Counted from the stretch's first letter, positions 7,060 through 16,226 are shown. The stretch: 55,342 bases of DNA from Schaedlerella sp. (GCA_020024595.1 JAHHTO010000002.1:1-55342), one strand, 5' to 3'. Notes: a model not told the origin generated them from the letters alone. Program-made: numbers and translations.

Positions 7060-9504
7060 CTACTTCTTTATTACTTTCGGATAAAATTTAATTTCCTTTT
7101 TAGAAACTCCCGCTTCCACCTGCATTCCTTCTTTTACTTCGCCGCAAAGGATTGCCTCTGCCAGCTTATCTTCCAACTCTGTTTGTAATGCACGTCGCAG
7201 TGGTCTCGCCCCATATTTAACGTCAGTTCCCTTCTCAATGATAAGATTTTTCGCAGATTCTCGTACCGTCAAGACGATCTGCATCTGCTCTTTCAAACGA
7301 TTTGTAAACTCTTTACACTGCAGGGTTACGATTTGTTTCATATGTATCTGATTCAAAGGATGGAATACGATAATCTCATCAATCCTGTTCAGGAATTCCG
7401 GACGGAAAATCAATTTCACTTCTTCCATCACATTCTGCTTCATCCGCTCATAATCCCCTTTGACATCTTCTTTTGCTGCAAATCCCAGCTTCTTCGGTTC
7501 CATAATTGCCTGTGCTCCGACATTTGATGTCATAATGATTACCGTATTGCTGAAATCCACTTTCCGCCCCTGTGAATCTGTAATATGTCCATCATCCAAT
7601 ACCTGTAACAAAATATTGAATACATCCGGATGTGCTTTTTCAATCTCGTCAAACAAAATCACAGAATATGGATGTGTCCGCACCTGCTCGCTCAGCTGTC
7701 CTCCTTCTTCATGACCAACATACCCCGGAGGAGATCCTATCATTTTTGCCACAGAATGTTTCTCCATATACTCCGACATGTCAACACGAATCATTGCATT
7801 TTCTTTGCCAAACAAAGTTTCTGCCAGTGCTTTTGACAACTCTGTCTTACCCACACCCGTCGGACCCAAGAATAAGAATGAGCCGATCGGACGCTTCGGA
7901 TCTTTGAGACCGACACGACCTCTCTTCACCGCCCTTGCTACAGCACTGACCGCCTCTTCCTGTCCGATCACACGTTTGTGAAGTACCTTCTCCAGTTTAT
8001 TTAGACGCTCCGCATCTGTCTCTTCCAGCTTACTTACCGGAATCTTTGTCCACGCAGATACTACTTCTGCAATATCAGACTCTTCCACCTGCGGGCGTAC
8101 AGACTGATTCTTTTTCTGCAGACGTTTCCTCAACATCGTCAGCTTTTTCTGCACTTCCTCCTGTTTTTTCTGAAGTCGTGAAGCCTCTACAAAGTCTCCG
8201 TCCTTAATACTCTCTGTTTTCTGCTGTGTCAGTTCCTTTAAAGCTTCTTCCAGGTTCACCAGATTCTCTGGCACCTTGTATCCTCTGAGGCTTACTTTTG
8301 AACACGCCTCATCCATTACATCAATCGCCTTATCCGGCAGATTCCGATCCGAGATATATTGTTCGGAAAGTTCTACTGATGCACGTATTGCATGTTCACT
8401 GATTTCTACCCTGTGATGTTCTTCATATTTTTCTTTTAACCCCTGTAAAATTTCCAGACACGCTTCTTTGTCTGGCTCTTCTACAATAATAGGTTGAAAC
8501 CGTCGCTCTAAAGCCGCATCTTTTTCTATATATTTGCGGTATTCAGCGATGGTTGTTGCACCGATCAACTGCATTCTTCCTCTAGATAAAGCCGGCTTTA
8601 AAATCCCCGAGGCGTCCATCGCCCCCTCCGCGCCACCTGCACCTATCATAGTATGGAGTTCATCCATAAACAAAAGAATATCTGGATTAGATTCTACTTC
8701 TGAAATCAAGCGTTTCATTCGTTCCTCAAATTCTCCGCGGTACTTGGAACCTGCGATCAATCCTGACAAATCCAATGTATAGATTCTCTTTCTTTTCATA
8801 TTCTCAGGTACGATTCCAAGTGCAATCCGTTCTGCCAGACCTTCCAGAATCGCAGTTTTTCCTACTCCTGGCTCACCGACAAGACAAGGATTATTCTTCG
8901 TTCGGCGGCTTAAAATCTGCATCAATCGAAAAATTTCCTCTTCCCGGCCTACCACCGGATCCAGTTTACCTTCTTCTGCCTCTGCTGTTAAATCCTTACA
9001 GTACTGCTCCAAAGCGCCTCCGGTTCCGTGTTTATCCTCCGACAGTTCATCCTGGTATTCCTTAGGATCTACACCGGCTGCTGCCAGAATATCCTGAAAC
9101 AACTTCTGCAGATTGATATTCAAAGTAATCAATATACGTGCTGCCACACACTCCACATCTCGAATAACCGCCGTCAACAAATGTTCTGTTCCTATCTGTT
9201 TCATATGAAAACGTCGTGCTTCTACCGCACTATCTTCTAATATACAGTAAAGACGAGGTGATTCTTTCGGCTGCCGCTGCTTAAACTCTCCAGATGTCGG
9301 AGCAATCAATTCATCCATCAAACGCAGGATTTTCTCTTCTTCAACACCATGCTGCGCCAACACCTGCCCCGCAACCCCCGTGTATTCTTTCCGAAGTCCC
9401 AAAAGCAAATGCTCCGTCCCGATATATGGGTGCTTCAGCTTCTTTGCCTCCACAGCCGCAAATCTGATGGCACTCAGTGCCTGTTTTGTATATTGATTCT
9501 GCAT
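7060..9504 (-). CDS. clpC: ATP-dependent Clp protease ATP-binding subunit ClpC
   Basis: Hsp100 unfoldase that feeds ClpP. 814 residues, matching ClpC length. In order: double Clp-N domain (1-150), NBD1 with GEPGVGKTA, a short UVR motif (about 430-455, FVEASRLQKKQEEVQKKL) in place of the long ClpB coiled coil, and NBD2 with GPTGVGKTELSKALAETL. The LGF tripeptide in KKLGFAAKED matches the ClpP-docking loop, which ClpB lacks. The start ATG has AGGAGGG. It follows a GntR-type regulator by 33 bases. The ctsR, mcsA and mcsB genes that usually accompany clpC in Firmicutes are absent. No CIRCE was seen. Confidence 0.95.
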   Translation of the reverse strand: MQNQYTKQALSAIRFAAVEAKKLKHPYIGTEHLLLGLRKEYTGVAGQVLAQHGVEEEKILRLMDELIAPTSGEFKQRQPKESPRLYCILEDSAVEARRFHMKQIGTEHLLTAVIRDVECVAARILITLNINLQKLFQDILAAAGVDPKEYQDELSEDKHGTGGALEQYCKDLTAEAEEGKLDPVVGREEEIFRLMQILSRRTKNNPCLVGEPGVGKTAILEGLAERIALGIVPENMKRKRIYTLDLSGLIAGSKYRGEFEERMKRLISEVESNPDILLFMDELHTMIGAGGAEGAMDASGILKPALSRGRMQLIGATTIAEYRKYIEKDAALERRFQPIIVEEPDKEACLEILQGLKEKYEEHHRVEISEHAIRASVELSEQYISDRNLPDKAIDVMDEACSKVSLRGYKVPENLVNLEEALKELTQQKTESIKDGDFVEASRLQKKQEEVQKKLTMLRKRLQKKNQSVRPQVEESDIAEVVSAWTKIPVSKLEETDAERLNKLEKVLHKRVIGQEEAVSAVARAVKRGRVGLKDPKRPIGSFLFLGPTGVGKTELSKALAETLFGKENAMIRVDMSEYMEKHSVAKMIGSPPGYVGHEEGGQLSEQVRTHPYSVILFDEIEKAHPDVFNILLQVLDDGHITDSQGRKVDFSNTVIIMTSNVGAQAIMEPKKLGFAAKEDVKGDYERMKQNVMEEVKLIFRPEFLNRIDEIIVFHPLNQIHMKQIVTLQCKEFTNRLKEQMQIVLTVRESAKNLIIEKGTDVKYGARPLRRALQTELEDKLAEAILCGEVKEGMQVEAGVSKKEIKFYPKVIKK

Positions 9505-9537
9505 AAAACCCTCCTGTTGTATATATTATGCTATGTT

Positions 9538-9912
9538 TTAAAATTCGGAATATTCATTAAAAATCGAATCTACAAGTTCGTGTACTTCCTCTCTTGTGAT
9601 GTTCTTACAACATGCTTTCGCCAACACAATCTGCAGGTTTTCCCGCATCTCTTCCAGTGCTTTCAACTTATTCACATCCAACGCAATTACTGCGCCACGC
9701 CGCTTATCCAGGCTAATAAATCCTTCTTGCTTCAATACATTATATGCTTTATTTACCGTATGCATATTCACTCCGATTGTTTCTGCAAGCTGACGTACGG
9801 ATGGCAGAGAGTCACCTTCCCTTATCATTGATGTGGCAATTCCCATAATTATCTGATTGTGAAGCTGGATATAAATTGCTTCACTGCTGTTAAAATCAAT
9901 CTCTATCAGCAT
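9538..9912 (-). CDS. GntR-family (YtrA-type) transcriptional regulator
   Basis: 124 residues: an N-terminal winged helix (about 8-75) with IYIQLHNQIIMGIA, DSLPSVRQLAETIGVN and VNKAYNVLKQEGFI typical of GntR, followed by a short helical tail rather than a large ligand domain, as in the YtrA subgroup. YtrA-type regulators usually sit ahead of ABC transporter genes. Here the next gene on the same strand, 33 bases away, is clpC, so it may control clpC and itself. That role is inference; the family call is firm. Confidence 0.88.
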   Translation of the reverse strand: MLIEIDFNSSEAIYIQLHNQIIMGIATSMIREGDSLPSVRQLAETIGVNMHTVNKAYNVLKQEGFISLDKRRGAVIALDVNKLKALEEMRENLQIVLAKACCKNITREEVHELVDSIFNEYSEF

Positions 9913-10050
9913 CTGCTCAACTCCTGTTCTCTTTTGTATTCAAACCAAGGCTTATCACGTCAGATTGTTATAGTCATGATAGCACAATTAGCCCTTCTCT
10001 GCAAGAAAAGAACGCTTATCTATGTAGGAAAACAATTTCTATACCATAAA

Positions 10051-10080
10051 AACGATGTAACCCATCCGGGCTGCATCGTT
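10051..10080 (-). terminator. Terminator after trmO
   Basis: AACGATG and CATCGTT outer arms with an inner CCC/GGG pairing form an imperfect stem, followed by TTTTT on the minus strand, just past the trmO stop. Confidence 0.75.
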
Positions 10081-10086
10081 CTTATT

Positions 10087-10776
10087 TCATACCTTTTCAA
10101 TTCCACATATATACACAATGTCATCTTTTACACGGAATTTCACTTCCATTCCCGCATACGCCATCCCATATACCCGCTCTGACACATTCTGATACGCCGG
10201 TCTTGGATCTTGTTTCAATAGCTGACTGATACTCTCAGCCTCTTTCTCAGAAACTTTATTTCTATATTCTTCTGGAAATTCTACCTGTAATTCATATCCC
10301 ATTACTTGTCCTGCAAAACCGCCTTCCGCTTCTGGATAACTATCCGCATAAGAAAGATACGGCTTCACATCATAAATGGGAGTACCATTCATTAAATCTG
10401 CCCCACTAACAACAAGTGCCGGTCCATCTTCCGTATCCCACTCGATCCGCTCTAGTCGCACAGCCGATAATCCGATTGGGTTGGGACGAAAAGGCGACCG
10501 GGTAGCAAAAACCCCCATCCGCTGATTTCCTCCCAATCGTGGCGGGCGAACTGTTGGTGACCACTCACTTCGCATCGCTTCTGAAAACTCCCACAAAATC
10601 CAAATATGGGAGTATTCTTCTAATCCTCGAAATGCTTCTACTACTCGGTACTTCGGTTCAAATACCACCCTTGATTTCACATCTGTCAGTCCACTCTGTC
10701 TTGGGATCCCGAACTTTGCCATAAATCCATTTTGAATATATGCAATTGGCTTAAACTCTGTCTTGTGTTCCGACAT
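10087..10776 (-). CDS. trmO: tRNA (N6-threonylcarbamoyladenosine37-N6)-methyltransferase TrmO
   Basis: TsaA/YaeB family, SAM-dependent N6-methylation of t6A37 in tRNA. 229 residues. Family motifs: IAYIQNGF at the N-terminus, FRGLEEYSHIWILWEF, VFATRSPFRPNPIGLS (the SPxRPNPIG signature), and DVKPYLSYADS. The start ATG at 10776 has AGAGGAAAAG upstream and follows the UbiB-family gene by 12 bases, so the two are probably in one transcript. The C-terminal extension (about 165-229) is as found in other bacterial TrmO proteins. Confidence 0.93.
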   Translation of the reverse strand: MSEHKTEFKPIAYIQNGFMAKFGIPRQSGLTDVKSRVVFEPKYRVVEAFRGLEEYSHIWILWEFSEAMRSEWSPTVRPPRLGGNQRMGVFATRSPFRPNPIGLSAVRLERIEWDTEDGPALVVSGADLMNGTPIYDVKPYLSYADSYPEAEGGFAGQVMGYELQVEFPEEYRNKVSEKEAESISQLLKQDPRPAYQNVSERVYGMAYAGMEVKFRVKDDIVYICGIEKV

Positions 10777-10788
10777 CCTTCTTTTCCT

Positions 10789-12372
10789 CTATTTCTTTGA
10801 AAAAATATGCTTTAAAAATACATACATAACGATAAAGAAAGCGATCAGATAGCCAAGTACTCCTATCGCCGGGATTCCCCATATCTTTGGTTGCATATCT
10901 GTTGTACAGATAATACTAGAACTGATCAAAAGTGCCATCACCCATAGCCCCATTACGATATTCCGTACCAGCCTTCTCAAAAGCCGCTCCAAATTACTGG
11001 ATACATGCAAATCCAGATTCACTCTCGTCTGCCCTTTCAGATATCCATGGATCGCATCGGAAAGTAAGGATGGCAATTCGACAGACTTATGAAGCGAGCG
11101 GTAGAACATCTTTCCGCTCTGCTTCATTTCCTTTTTCCAGTCAATGGAGTGCAGTAAATTGCCTCTTATCCGTGCTCCCGCAATCTCTACCATATTAATC
11201 TCAGGTGCAAGATCCGCAAGTACACCTTCCATATGTGTTAATCCTCTTGCCAGCATAGTCAGTCCATGGGGCATAACAATCTTATTTTCCTTCATCACAT
11301 CCATCAAATCCATCATGACTTCCGCAATATCAATTTCACCCATTTCTACTGTACCATATTTGCTGAATAGATTGTTAATCGCTTCGTATAGTGCACTCGG
11401 ATCCGGCCTTTCTTTAAACTCTCCCAAAGCCATGACCGCTTCCTGTATCATTCCGATATCATTTACAGCCACTCCACGTACAGCCAGTTCCAACAGTTCT
11501 CTGTCCCGTTCTGTCAGTCTTCCCATCATTCCCATATCGATCCAGATAATCTTTCCGTCGCGGATTCTTAAATTCCCAGGATGGGGATCGGCATGAAAAA
11601 ATCCATCTTCGATAATCTGTTTGATATAGTTGTCCACCAACTTGCTGCCAATTTCCTTTAACTCATAACCTTCTTTCAAAAGAACTTCTTTATCATCAAT
11701 GCCAAAACCGTCAATATACTCCATAACAAGCACATGCGAAGTTGTATACTCCTGATACAGAACCGGTATTCCTATAAATGCAATCTCTTGATTCCTTCGG
11801 GTAAACTCCTCTATGTTAGCGGCTTCTGTCAGAAAATTCATTTCTTCCCGGGTCACTGTCCAAAGTTCGTCCAAAACCATATCGAAATCAACCATACCTT
11901 TCAGGCTGCCTGGAGGAAGTAGTTTCACTGCCTTTTTCAAAAGTGCAATATCTCTTGCCATGGTTTCATAAATCCCTTTTCTCTGCACCTTTATGACAAC
12001 CTGACTTCCATTTTTCAGTATCGCTTTATGAACCTGTGCGATTGACGCCGAACCTAGCGTACTTTCTTCTATACTTTGGAAAATCTCGTTCCATTCGACC
12101 CCGTAAGATGCTCGCAATACTTCTGCCACTTCTGAGAACGGCATCGGTGCTACCTCAGAACAAAGTCGCATCAATTCCTCGCAATACCGTTTCGGCAGAA
12201 TATCCGAATGCATAGACATAATCTGCCCAATTTTGATATATGTCGGTCCCAAATCTTCTAAGATCAGTCTCAGTTTTTCCGGCGTAACTCCTCTCGTGAT
12301 CCCATGCTTACGAAGCACTGCCGTCATCTCCCGAAGTCTGCCCTTGTATTCAGAAGATTCCTGCTTACTCAT
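10789..12372 (-). CDS. ABC1/AarF/UbiB-family atypical kinase, membrane-anchored
   Basis: 527 residues of the UbiB/COQ8 family. Diagnostic motifs: YIKIGQIMSMHSDILP (KxGQ), LGSASIAQVH (Ala-rich nucleotide loop), VVIKVQRKGI, GFFHADPHPGN and IDMGMMG. Two C-terminal hydrophobic helices (about 470-490 and 500-522) give the usual membrane anchor. In quinone-making bacteria UbiB supports quinone synthesis. This anaerobe shows no quinone genes here, so the role is probably broader lipid or isoprenoid handling (inference). Its start overlaps the end of the phasin-like gene by 8 bases, indicating translational coupling. Confidence 0.9.
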   Translation of the reverse strand: MSKQESSEYKGRLREMTAVLRKHGITRGVTPEKLRLILEDLGPTYIKIGQIMSMHSDILPKRYCEELMRLCSEVAPMPFSEVAEVLRASYGVEWNEIFQSIEESTLGSASIAQVHKAILKNGSQVVIKVQRKGIYETMARDIALLKKAVKLLPPGSLKGMVDFDMVLDELWTVTREEMNFLTEAANIEEFTRRNQEIAFIGIPVLYQEYTTSHVLVMEYIDGFGIDDKEVLLKEGYELKEIGSKLVDNYIKQIIEDGFFHADPHPGNLRIRDGKIIWIDMGMMGRLTERDRELLELAVRGVAVNDIGMIQEAVMALGEFKERPDPSALYEAINNLFSKYGTVEMGEIDIAEVMMDLMDVMKENKIVMPHGLTMLARGLTHMEGVLADLAPEINMVEIAGARIRGNLLHSIDWKKEMKQSGKMFYRSLHKSVELPSLLSDAIHGYLKGQTRVNLDLHVSSNLERLLRRLVRNIVMGLWVMALLISSSIICTTDMQPKIWGIPAIGVLGYLIAFFIVMYVFLKHIFSKK

Positions 12373-12733
12373 CTACCTTCTCTTCGTTTGTTTCTGTTTC
12401 AACCTCTTTCTCTTCTGTACTGTTCTCTGAGCCTTCAGATTCCAACTTCTGAATTCGTTCTTTCAAAAGAACTCTCTGCTCCGGTGTCATCTTCTCTAGC
12501 AGTTCATCCAGTTCTTCCGGATCTGACACCTTTACAGATACATTCATTTTCTCTTTGACAGTCTTCTTAATATTATGCTTCAGTTCTTCATTCAGCACCT
12601 TTCCCTGTTCCACTGTCAGTTCCCCTTTTTTTACCATCTCATCTAAAATTTCTTTTGACTTCTCTGTCGTTGCTGCCACAGCCCCGATTCCTGCCAATAA
12701 AATCTTTTTTACATTTTCTCCTATTCCATCCAT
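12365..12733 (-). CDS. Phasin-family-like small coiled-coil protein
   Basis: 122 residues. A short hydrophobic patch (VKKILLAGIGAVAATTEKS) is followed by charged amphipathic helices (KEILDEMVKKGELTVEQGK, EELDELLEKMTPEQ) and a very acidic tail (about 98-122). This resembles the phasin / PHA-synthesis-regulator-like proteins often encoded before UbiB-family kinases in Clostridia. Overlap of 8 bases with the kinase gene suggests they act together. No PHA genes are present in the window, so a granule role is not supported. Confidence 0.8.
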   Translation of the reverse strand: MDGIGENVKKILLAGIGAVAATTEKSKEILDEMVKKGELTVEQGKVLNEELKHNIKKTVKEKMNVSVKVSDPEELDELLEKMTPEQRVLLKERIQKLESEGSENSTEEKEVETETNEEKVDE

Positions 12734-12824
12734 CGTGTCTTCTCCTTTCTTTTTTCCTCACGCATCTGTCTTACAGGCGTGATTATGCAACTCCCCCAGT
12801 ACTTCTTTGCTTGTCTGGTTATCT

Positions 12825-13208
12825 TTACAGTACTTCCTGCAAAAACTGTATCCCTTCTGGAATAAATATCATCAATCCTGCAACTGCCGCCATAATTGCT
12901 GAAACCAGTACTGCTCCTGCTGCGGCATCCTTCGCTAGCTTTGCCAACGCTCTCCGCTCTTCCGTCACAAGGTCTACAACTGCTTCTATTGCTGTGTTCA
13001 CCAGTTCCAATGCCAACACCAGACCAAACAGGCAAAAGCAAATACACCACTTCCAGACTGAAATTTGCAGAATTGTTCCTGCCATAACAACCAGGATCAT
13101 CGCACAGCAATGAATCTTCATATTCCGCTCTTTTTTAATAACTGCCGCAATTCCTTCAAAAGCATATCCGAAACTTCTGTGCAATGGTTCTTTTTTCTGC
13201 TTCTCCAT
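12825..13208 (-). CDS. dgkA: Diacylglycerol kinase / undecaprenol kinase (DgkA family)
   Basis: 127-residue integral membrane lipid kinase. The N-terminus LHRSFGYAFEGIAAVIKKERN, three hydrophobic helices (about 33-50, 54-73 and 98-118) and the conserved ELVNTAIEAVVDLVT motif identify the family. In Gram-positives this protein mainly phosphorylates undecaprenol for cell-wall lipid carrier recycling, so undecaprenol is the likelier substrate. The start is the ATG at 13208 behind GGAGGTGA; the frame is open further upstream but without a ribosome site. Extended -10 promoter directly upstream. Confidence 0.9.
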   Translation of the reverse strand: MEKQKKEPLHRSFGYAFEGIAAVIKKERNMKIHCCAMILVVMAGTILQISVWKWCICFCLFGLVLALELVNTAIEAVVDLVTEERRALAKLAKDAAAGAVLVSAIMAAVAGLMIFIPEGIQFLQEVL

Positions 13209-13241
13209 ATTCTTCACCTCCAGTCTGAATTCTACAATTTT

Positions 13242-13250
13242 ATTATACCA
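13242..13250 (-). promoter_or_regulatory. Extended -10 promoter of the dgkA-like gene
   Basis: TGGTATAAT on the minus strand, a perfect extended -10 (TGnTATAAT) about 34 bases before the start codon at 13208, with a weak TTGCAT-like -35 at short spacing. Confidence 0.6.
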
Positions 13251-13353
13251 GATAATTACAAAATGCAAATAATCAAGAAGTAATTTTTATCTACTTTAAT
13301 GAAATTCGCCAACGATATCAACTATTTTTAAACTGTCGGATCATTAATAAAAA

Positions 13354-13387
13354 AGCTAGGACATCAGTTTCGGCTGATGTCCTAGCT
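13354..13387. terminator. Terminator after rhaA
   Basis: Perfect 14-bp stem AGCTAGGACATCAG / CTGATGTCCTAGCT with a 6-base loop, followed by TTTTTT on the minus strand. It closes the rhaBA transcript. Confidence 0.93.
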
Positions 13388-13394
13388 CATTTCT

Positions 13395-14648
13395 CTACAA
13401 TCTCTTCGTCAGAACCTCTTTTTCATATTTTTCGATTTCATCGAACCATCCTTCTGCAGCAACTCCACATCTGCGGCAGTATTCTTCCCAGATATCTCCT
13501 AGCGGAAGCGTCTTACATTGTTCCTGCAGAACCATCTTCTTTGTCATCTGGTTTGTATCCTGCAATTCTTTTAGCATCATATTCGGTGTACACAATGCAT
13601 TCAAAAGTGCTTTCTGAACACTTCTGAATCCAGTTACCCATGCGGAAACACGATTGATGGATGCGTCAAAATAATCCAGGGCGATATACGTACGTTCCAG
13701 TCCATTTTCACAGCGGACGATTTCTTGTGCAATTTCTTTTGTCTCATCATCAAATAATACTACATGATCAGAATCCCAGCGAATCGGACGTGTTACATGC
13801 AATGCGATTTCTGGGAAAAATGTCAATAACGCCGGAATTTTATCGGAAACAACCTCTGTCGGATGATAATGGCCATTATCCATTAACGGTAAACACTTAT
13901 CGATATTAGCCGCTGCATAGCTCAAAGAGAACTCAGCAGAACCAACAGTATACGCCTCCACTCCAATACCAAACACCTTAGACTCTACACATACTTTTAC
14001 TTTCTTCGGATCGTATGGTTCGGAAATAATTTCATCGATAGATTCTTTGTAACGAACTCGTGGTCCCATACGGTCAGCCGGCACATCTTTGTATCCGTCA
14101 CCCGTCCAGATATTCATAACACACGGAATTCCTGTCTGTTCTGCAAAATAATTAGAAATGCGGATACATGCTTTTCCATGCTCAATCCAGAATTTTCTTG
14201 TCTCTTCATCCGGGCTTGACAATGTCAGACCATCTTTTACCTTTGGATGTGAGAAGAATGTCGGATTGAAGTCCAGTCCCATTCCTCTTTCTTTTGCAAA
14301 ATCAACCCATTTCTGAAAATGTTTTGGCTCCAGCTTATCACGATCTGCAAACTCACCGTCCTCAAAAACCGCATAACACGCATGTACGTTGATCTTCTTC
14401 TTGCCCGGCATCAAACTCATGGCTTTGTCCATATCTTGAAATAATTCTTCCGGCGTTCTTGCCTTACCCGGATAATTACCTGTCGTCTGGATTCCTCCTG
14501 TCAGCGGACCATCATGGTCAAATCCAATCACATCATCTCCTTGCCAACAGTGAAGAGAAACCGGCACCTGCATGCATTTTTCAATAGCTGCATCGGTATC
14601 CACACCTAATTTTGCATAAATTTCTTTTGCGGATTCATATCTTGTCAT
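13395..14648 (-). CDS. rhaA: L-rhamnose isomerase
   Basis: Converts L-rhamnose to L-rhamnulose in the cytoplasm. About 417 residues, the normal RhaA size. Metal-site regions are visible: VKVCVESKVFGIG (Glu), CLPLMDNGHYHPTEVV (Asp, His) and IRWDSDHVV (Asp); the N-terminal VSLHCWQGDDV is also characteristic. Two ATGs lie next to each other at 14651 and 14648 behind AAGGAGG; 14648 gives the better spacing. It follows rhaB by 42 bases and ends at a strong terminator, so rhaBA is a two-gene operon. No rhamnulose-1-phosphate aldolase or mutarotase accompanies it. Confidence 0.96.
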   Translation of the reverse strand: MTRYESAKEIYAKLGVDTDAAIEKCMQVPVSLHCWQGDDVIGFDHDGPLTGGIQTTGNYPGKARTPEELFQDMDKAMSLMPGKKKINVHACYAVFEDGEFADRDKLEPKHFQKWVDFAKERGMGLDFNPTFFSHPKVKDGLTLSSPDEETRKFWIEHGKACIRISNYFAEQTGIPCVMNIWTGDGYKDVPADRMGPRVRYKESIDEIISEPYDPKKVKVCVESKVFGIGVEAYTVGSAEFSLSYAAANIDKCLPLMDNGHYHPTEVVSDKIPALLTFFPEIALHVTRPIRWDSDHVVLFDDETKEIAQEIVRCENGLERTYIALDYFDASINRVSAWVTGFRSVQKALLNALCTPNMMLKELQDTNQMTKKMVLQEQCKTLPLGDIWEEYCRRCGVAAEGWFDEIEKYEKEVLTKRL

Positions 14649-14690
14649 CATTTTGTCCTCCTTAATCATTATATAGCCTGTTTTCATATT

Positions 14691-16091
14691 CTATTTACTG
14701 TACCACTTGATATCAAATGACTCTCCAATACAATTTCTTGCCTCCGGAAGATCCGAAAACACTCCGTCATGAAGCATCTGCGCTGCTATATTTCCAATTG
14801 CGGTTGCTTCTGTCGGCCCTGCGGACACATTCTTACCAGTGTACTTTGCCGTCAATTCATTTAAATATCCGGCATTTGCTCCACCACCTACAACATAAAT
14901 CGTATCGTATGTATTTCCTGTAATTTCTTCGATTTCTTTGATCGTATCACCGTAGCATTTTGCAAGACTGTTATACACAACTGCTGCAATCTCTCCCACG
15001 GTCTTTGGAACCTGCTGATCTGTCTTCGCACAAAAGTTCTGAACCTCCCGAATCATGCTCTCCGGAGCGAAAAAGCAGTCATCATTGCAGTCTACAATTG
15101 ATGAAATTCCTTCTTCTGATGCACGAGAGCAAATTTCTCCAAACGATAAATCCTCTTCGAATTCTTTCTTCACAGACTGTATCATCCACAGTCCCATGAT
15201 ATTTTTCAGGAAACGGAATCTATGATCATATCCGCCTTCATTCGTAAAATTAGCATGCATTGCTTCTTTGGAGCAATCCGCCTCTTTCCGTTCTATTCCC
15301 ATCAATGACCATGTACCGGAACTGATATAAATAGCATTGTCATCATTCGTTGGAACTGCCAGCACAGCAGAGCCGGTGTCATGAGTGGCCGGAAGTACGA
15401 TCTTACAGTCAAAGCCAACTTCCTCCTGAATCTCTTTTGTAAAATTGCCGAGCACTGTTCCCGGCATAGAAATCGGCTGAAAAATCTTTCTATTATATCC
15501 GAGCATTTCTATCAACTCATAGTCCCAATCATTAGTCTTCGGATTGACAAGCTGTGTACTTGTTGCATTGGTATACTCCTGTTTCTTCACACCTGTCAGT
15601 AAGAACTGGAAATAATCTGGTATCATAAGAAGACTCTCTGCCTGTTCCATATATTCGGGATGTCGTTCTTTTACCGCCATCAACTGATAAATTGTGTTAA
15701 ACATCTGTTTCTGGATTCCGGTTCTTGCATATAATTCATCTAACGGAATCGTCTCGTACACTTTCTCATCCATTCCTGTCGTACGGCTGTCACGATATCC
15801 TGCTGTCTCACCCAGTATCTTATCTTCCTTATCCAGAAGGACATAATCTACTGCCCATGTATCAATTCCCATAGATACCGGAATCTTGCCTATTTCTCTG
15901 CACTTCTTCAATCCGTTTTTAATCTCTGTGAACAATCGGTCTATATCCCAGCACAAAGTTCCGTTTACATTGTCCATACCATTCGGAAAGCGGTACACTT
16001 CTTCCAACTGCATTTTACCATCCACCATCGATGCAAGTATATGCCGTCCGCTTGATGCGCCAATGTCCACAGCCAAATAATATTTCTCCAT
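14691..16091 (-). CDS. rhaB: Rhamnulokinase
   Basis: FGGY-family sugar kinase, 466 residues, phosphorylating L-rhamnulose at O-1. N-terminal phosphate-binding motif VDIGASSGRH, GIDTWAVDYVLLD, ATHDTGSAVLAVP in the second lobe, and C-terminal GGGANAGYLNELTA and GPTEATAIGN. The SGR in place of the usual DxGTS is typical of rhamnulokinases. It is the first gene of rhaBA. It resembles the fucK gene at 40.4-41.9 kb, but its pairing with rhaA settles the substrate. Confidence 0.94.
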   Translation of the reverse strand: MEKYYLAVDIGASSGRHILASMVDGKMQLEEVYRFPNGMDNVNGTLCWDIDRLFTEIKNGLKKCREIGKIPVSMGIDTWAVDYVLLDKEDKILGETAGYRDSRTTGMDEKVYETIPLDELYARTGIQKQMFNTIYQLMAVKERHPEYMEQAESLLMIPDYFQFLLTGVKKQEYTNATSTQLVNPKTNDWDYELIEMLGYNRKIFQPISMPGTVLGNFTKEIQEEVGFDCKIVLPATHDTGSAVLAVPTNDDNAIYISSGTWSLMGIERKEADCSKEAMHANFTNEGGYDHRFRFLKNIMGLWMIQSVKKEFEEDLSFGEICSRASEEGISSIVDCNDDCFFAPESMIREVQNFCAKTDQQVPKTVGEIAAVVYNSLAKCYGDTIKEIEEITGNTYDTIYVVGGGANAGYLNELTAKYTGKNVSAGPTEATAIGNIAAQMLHDGVFSDLPEARNCIGESFDIKWYSK

Positions 16092-16163
16092 TTTGTGTCT
16101 CCTTTACACGTTTCCCATCTAAATGTAACTGTTCAGACCTACTGAATAATTATATTTAAATCT

Positions 16164-16169
16164 ATTATA
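16164..16169 (-). promoter_or_regulatory. Likely -10 box of the rhaBA promoter
   Basis: TATAAT on the minus strand about 75 bases before rhaB, just after the terminator of the upstream regulator gene. No good -35 is seen, as expected for an activator-dependent promoter; the neighbouring AraC-type regulator is the candidate activator (inference). Confidence 0.5.
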
Positions 16170-16185
16170 GTTAGTAAAATCTCAC

Positions 16186-16226
16186 AAAAAAAGGACGCTA
16201 TTTATTAAATACAGCGTCCTTTTTTG
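16186..16226. terminator. Terminator between the AraC-type gene and rhaB
   Basis: A(n)GGACGCT and AGCGTCCT(n) arms around a 13-base AT-rich loop, with poly-A and poly-T flanks on both sides, so it can stop transcription in both directions. It separates the regulator trio from rhaBA. Confidence 0.9.

Noticed and set aside
7333..9240. Open frames on the plus strand inside clpC
   Set aside because: Same reason as for clpB; the two families share codon patterns that give similar antisense frames.
11144..11596. 150-codon plus-strand frame opposite the UbiB-family gene
   Set aside because: No ribosome site and low-complexity Ser/Ile-rich translation; the minus strand has full kinase motifs.
12759..12781. 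CACGC/GCGTG hairpin between the dgkA-like and phasin-like genes
   Set aside because: The stem is short with a bulge and there is no T-run, so I do not call it a terminator.
12721..13110. 129-codon minus-strand frame across the dgkA-like gene
   Set aside because: It is in another frame of the same strand and lacks the membrane profile; the DgkA motifs are in the chosen frame.
16092..16160. Possible cre site (GGGAAACGTGTAA) ahead of rhaB
   Set aside because: Too many mismatches to the cre consensus to report as a site.
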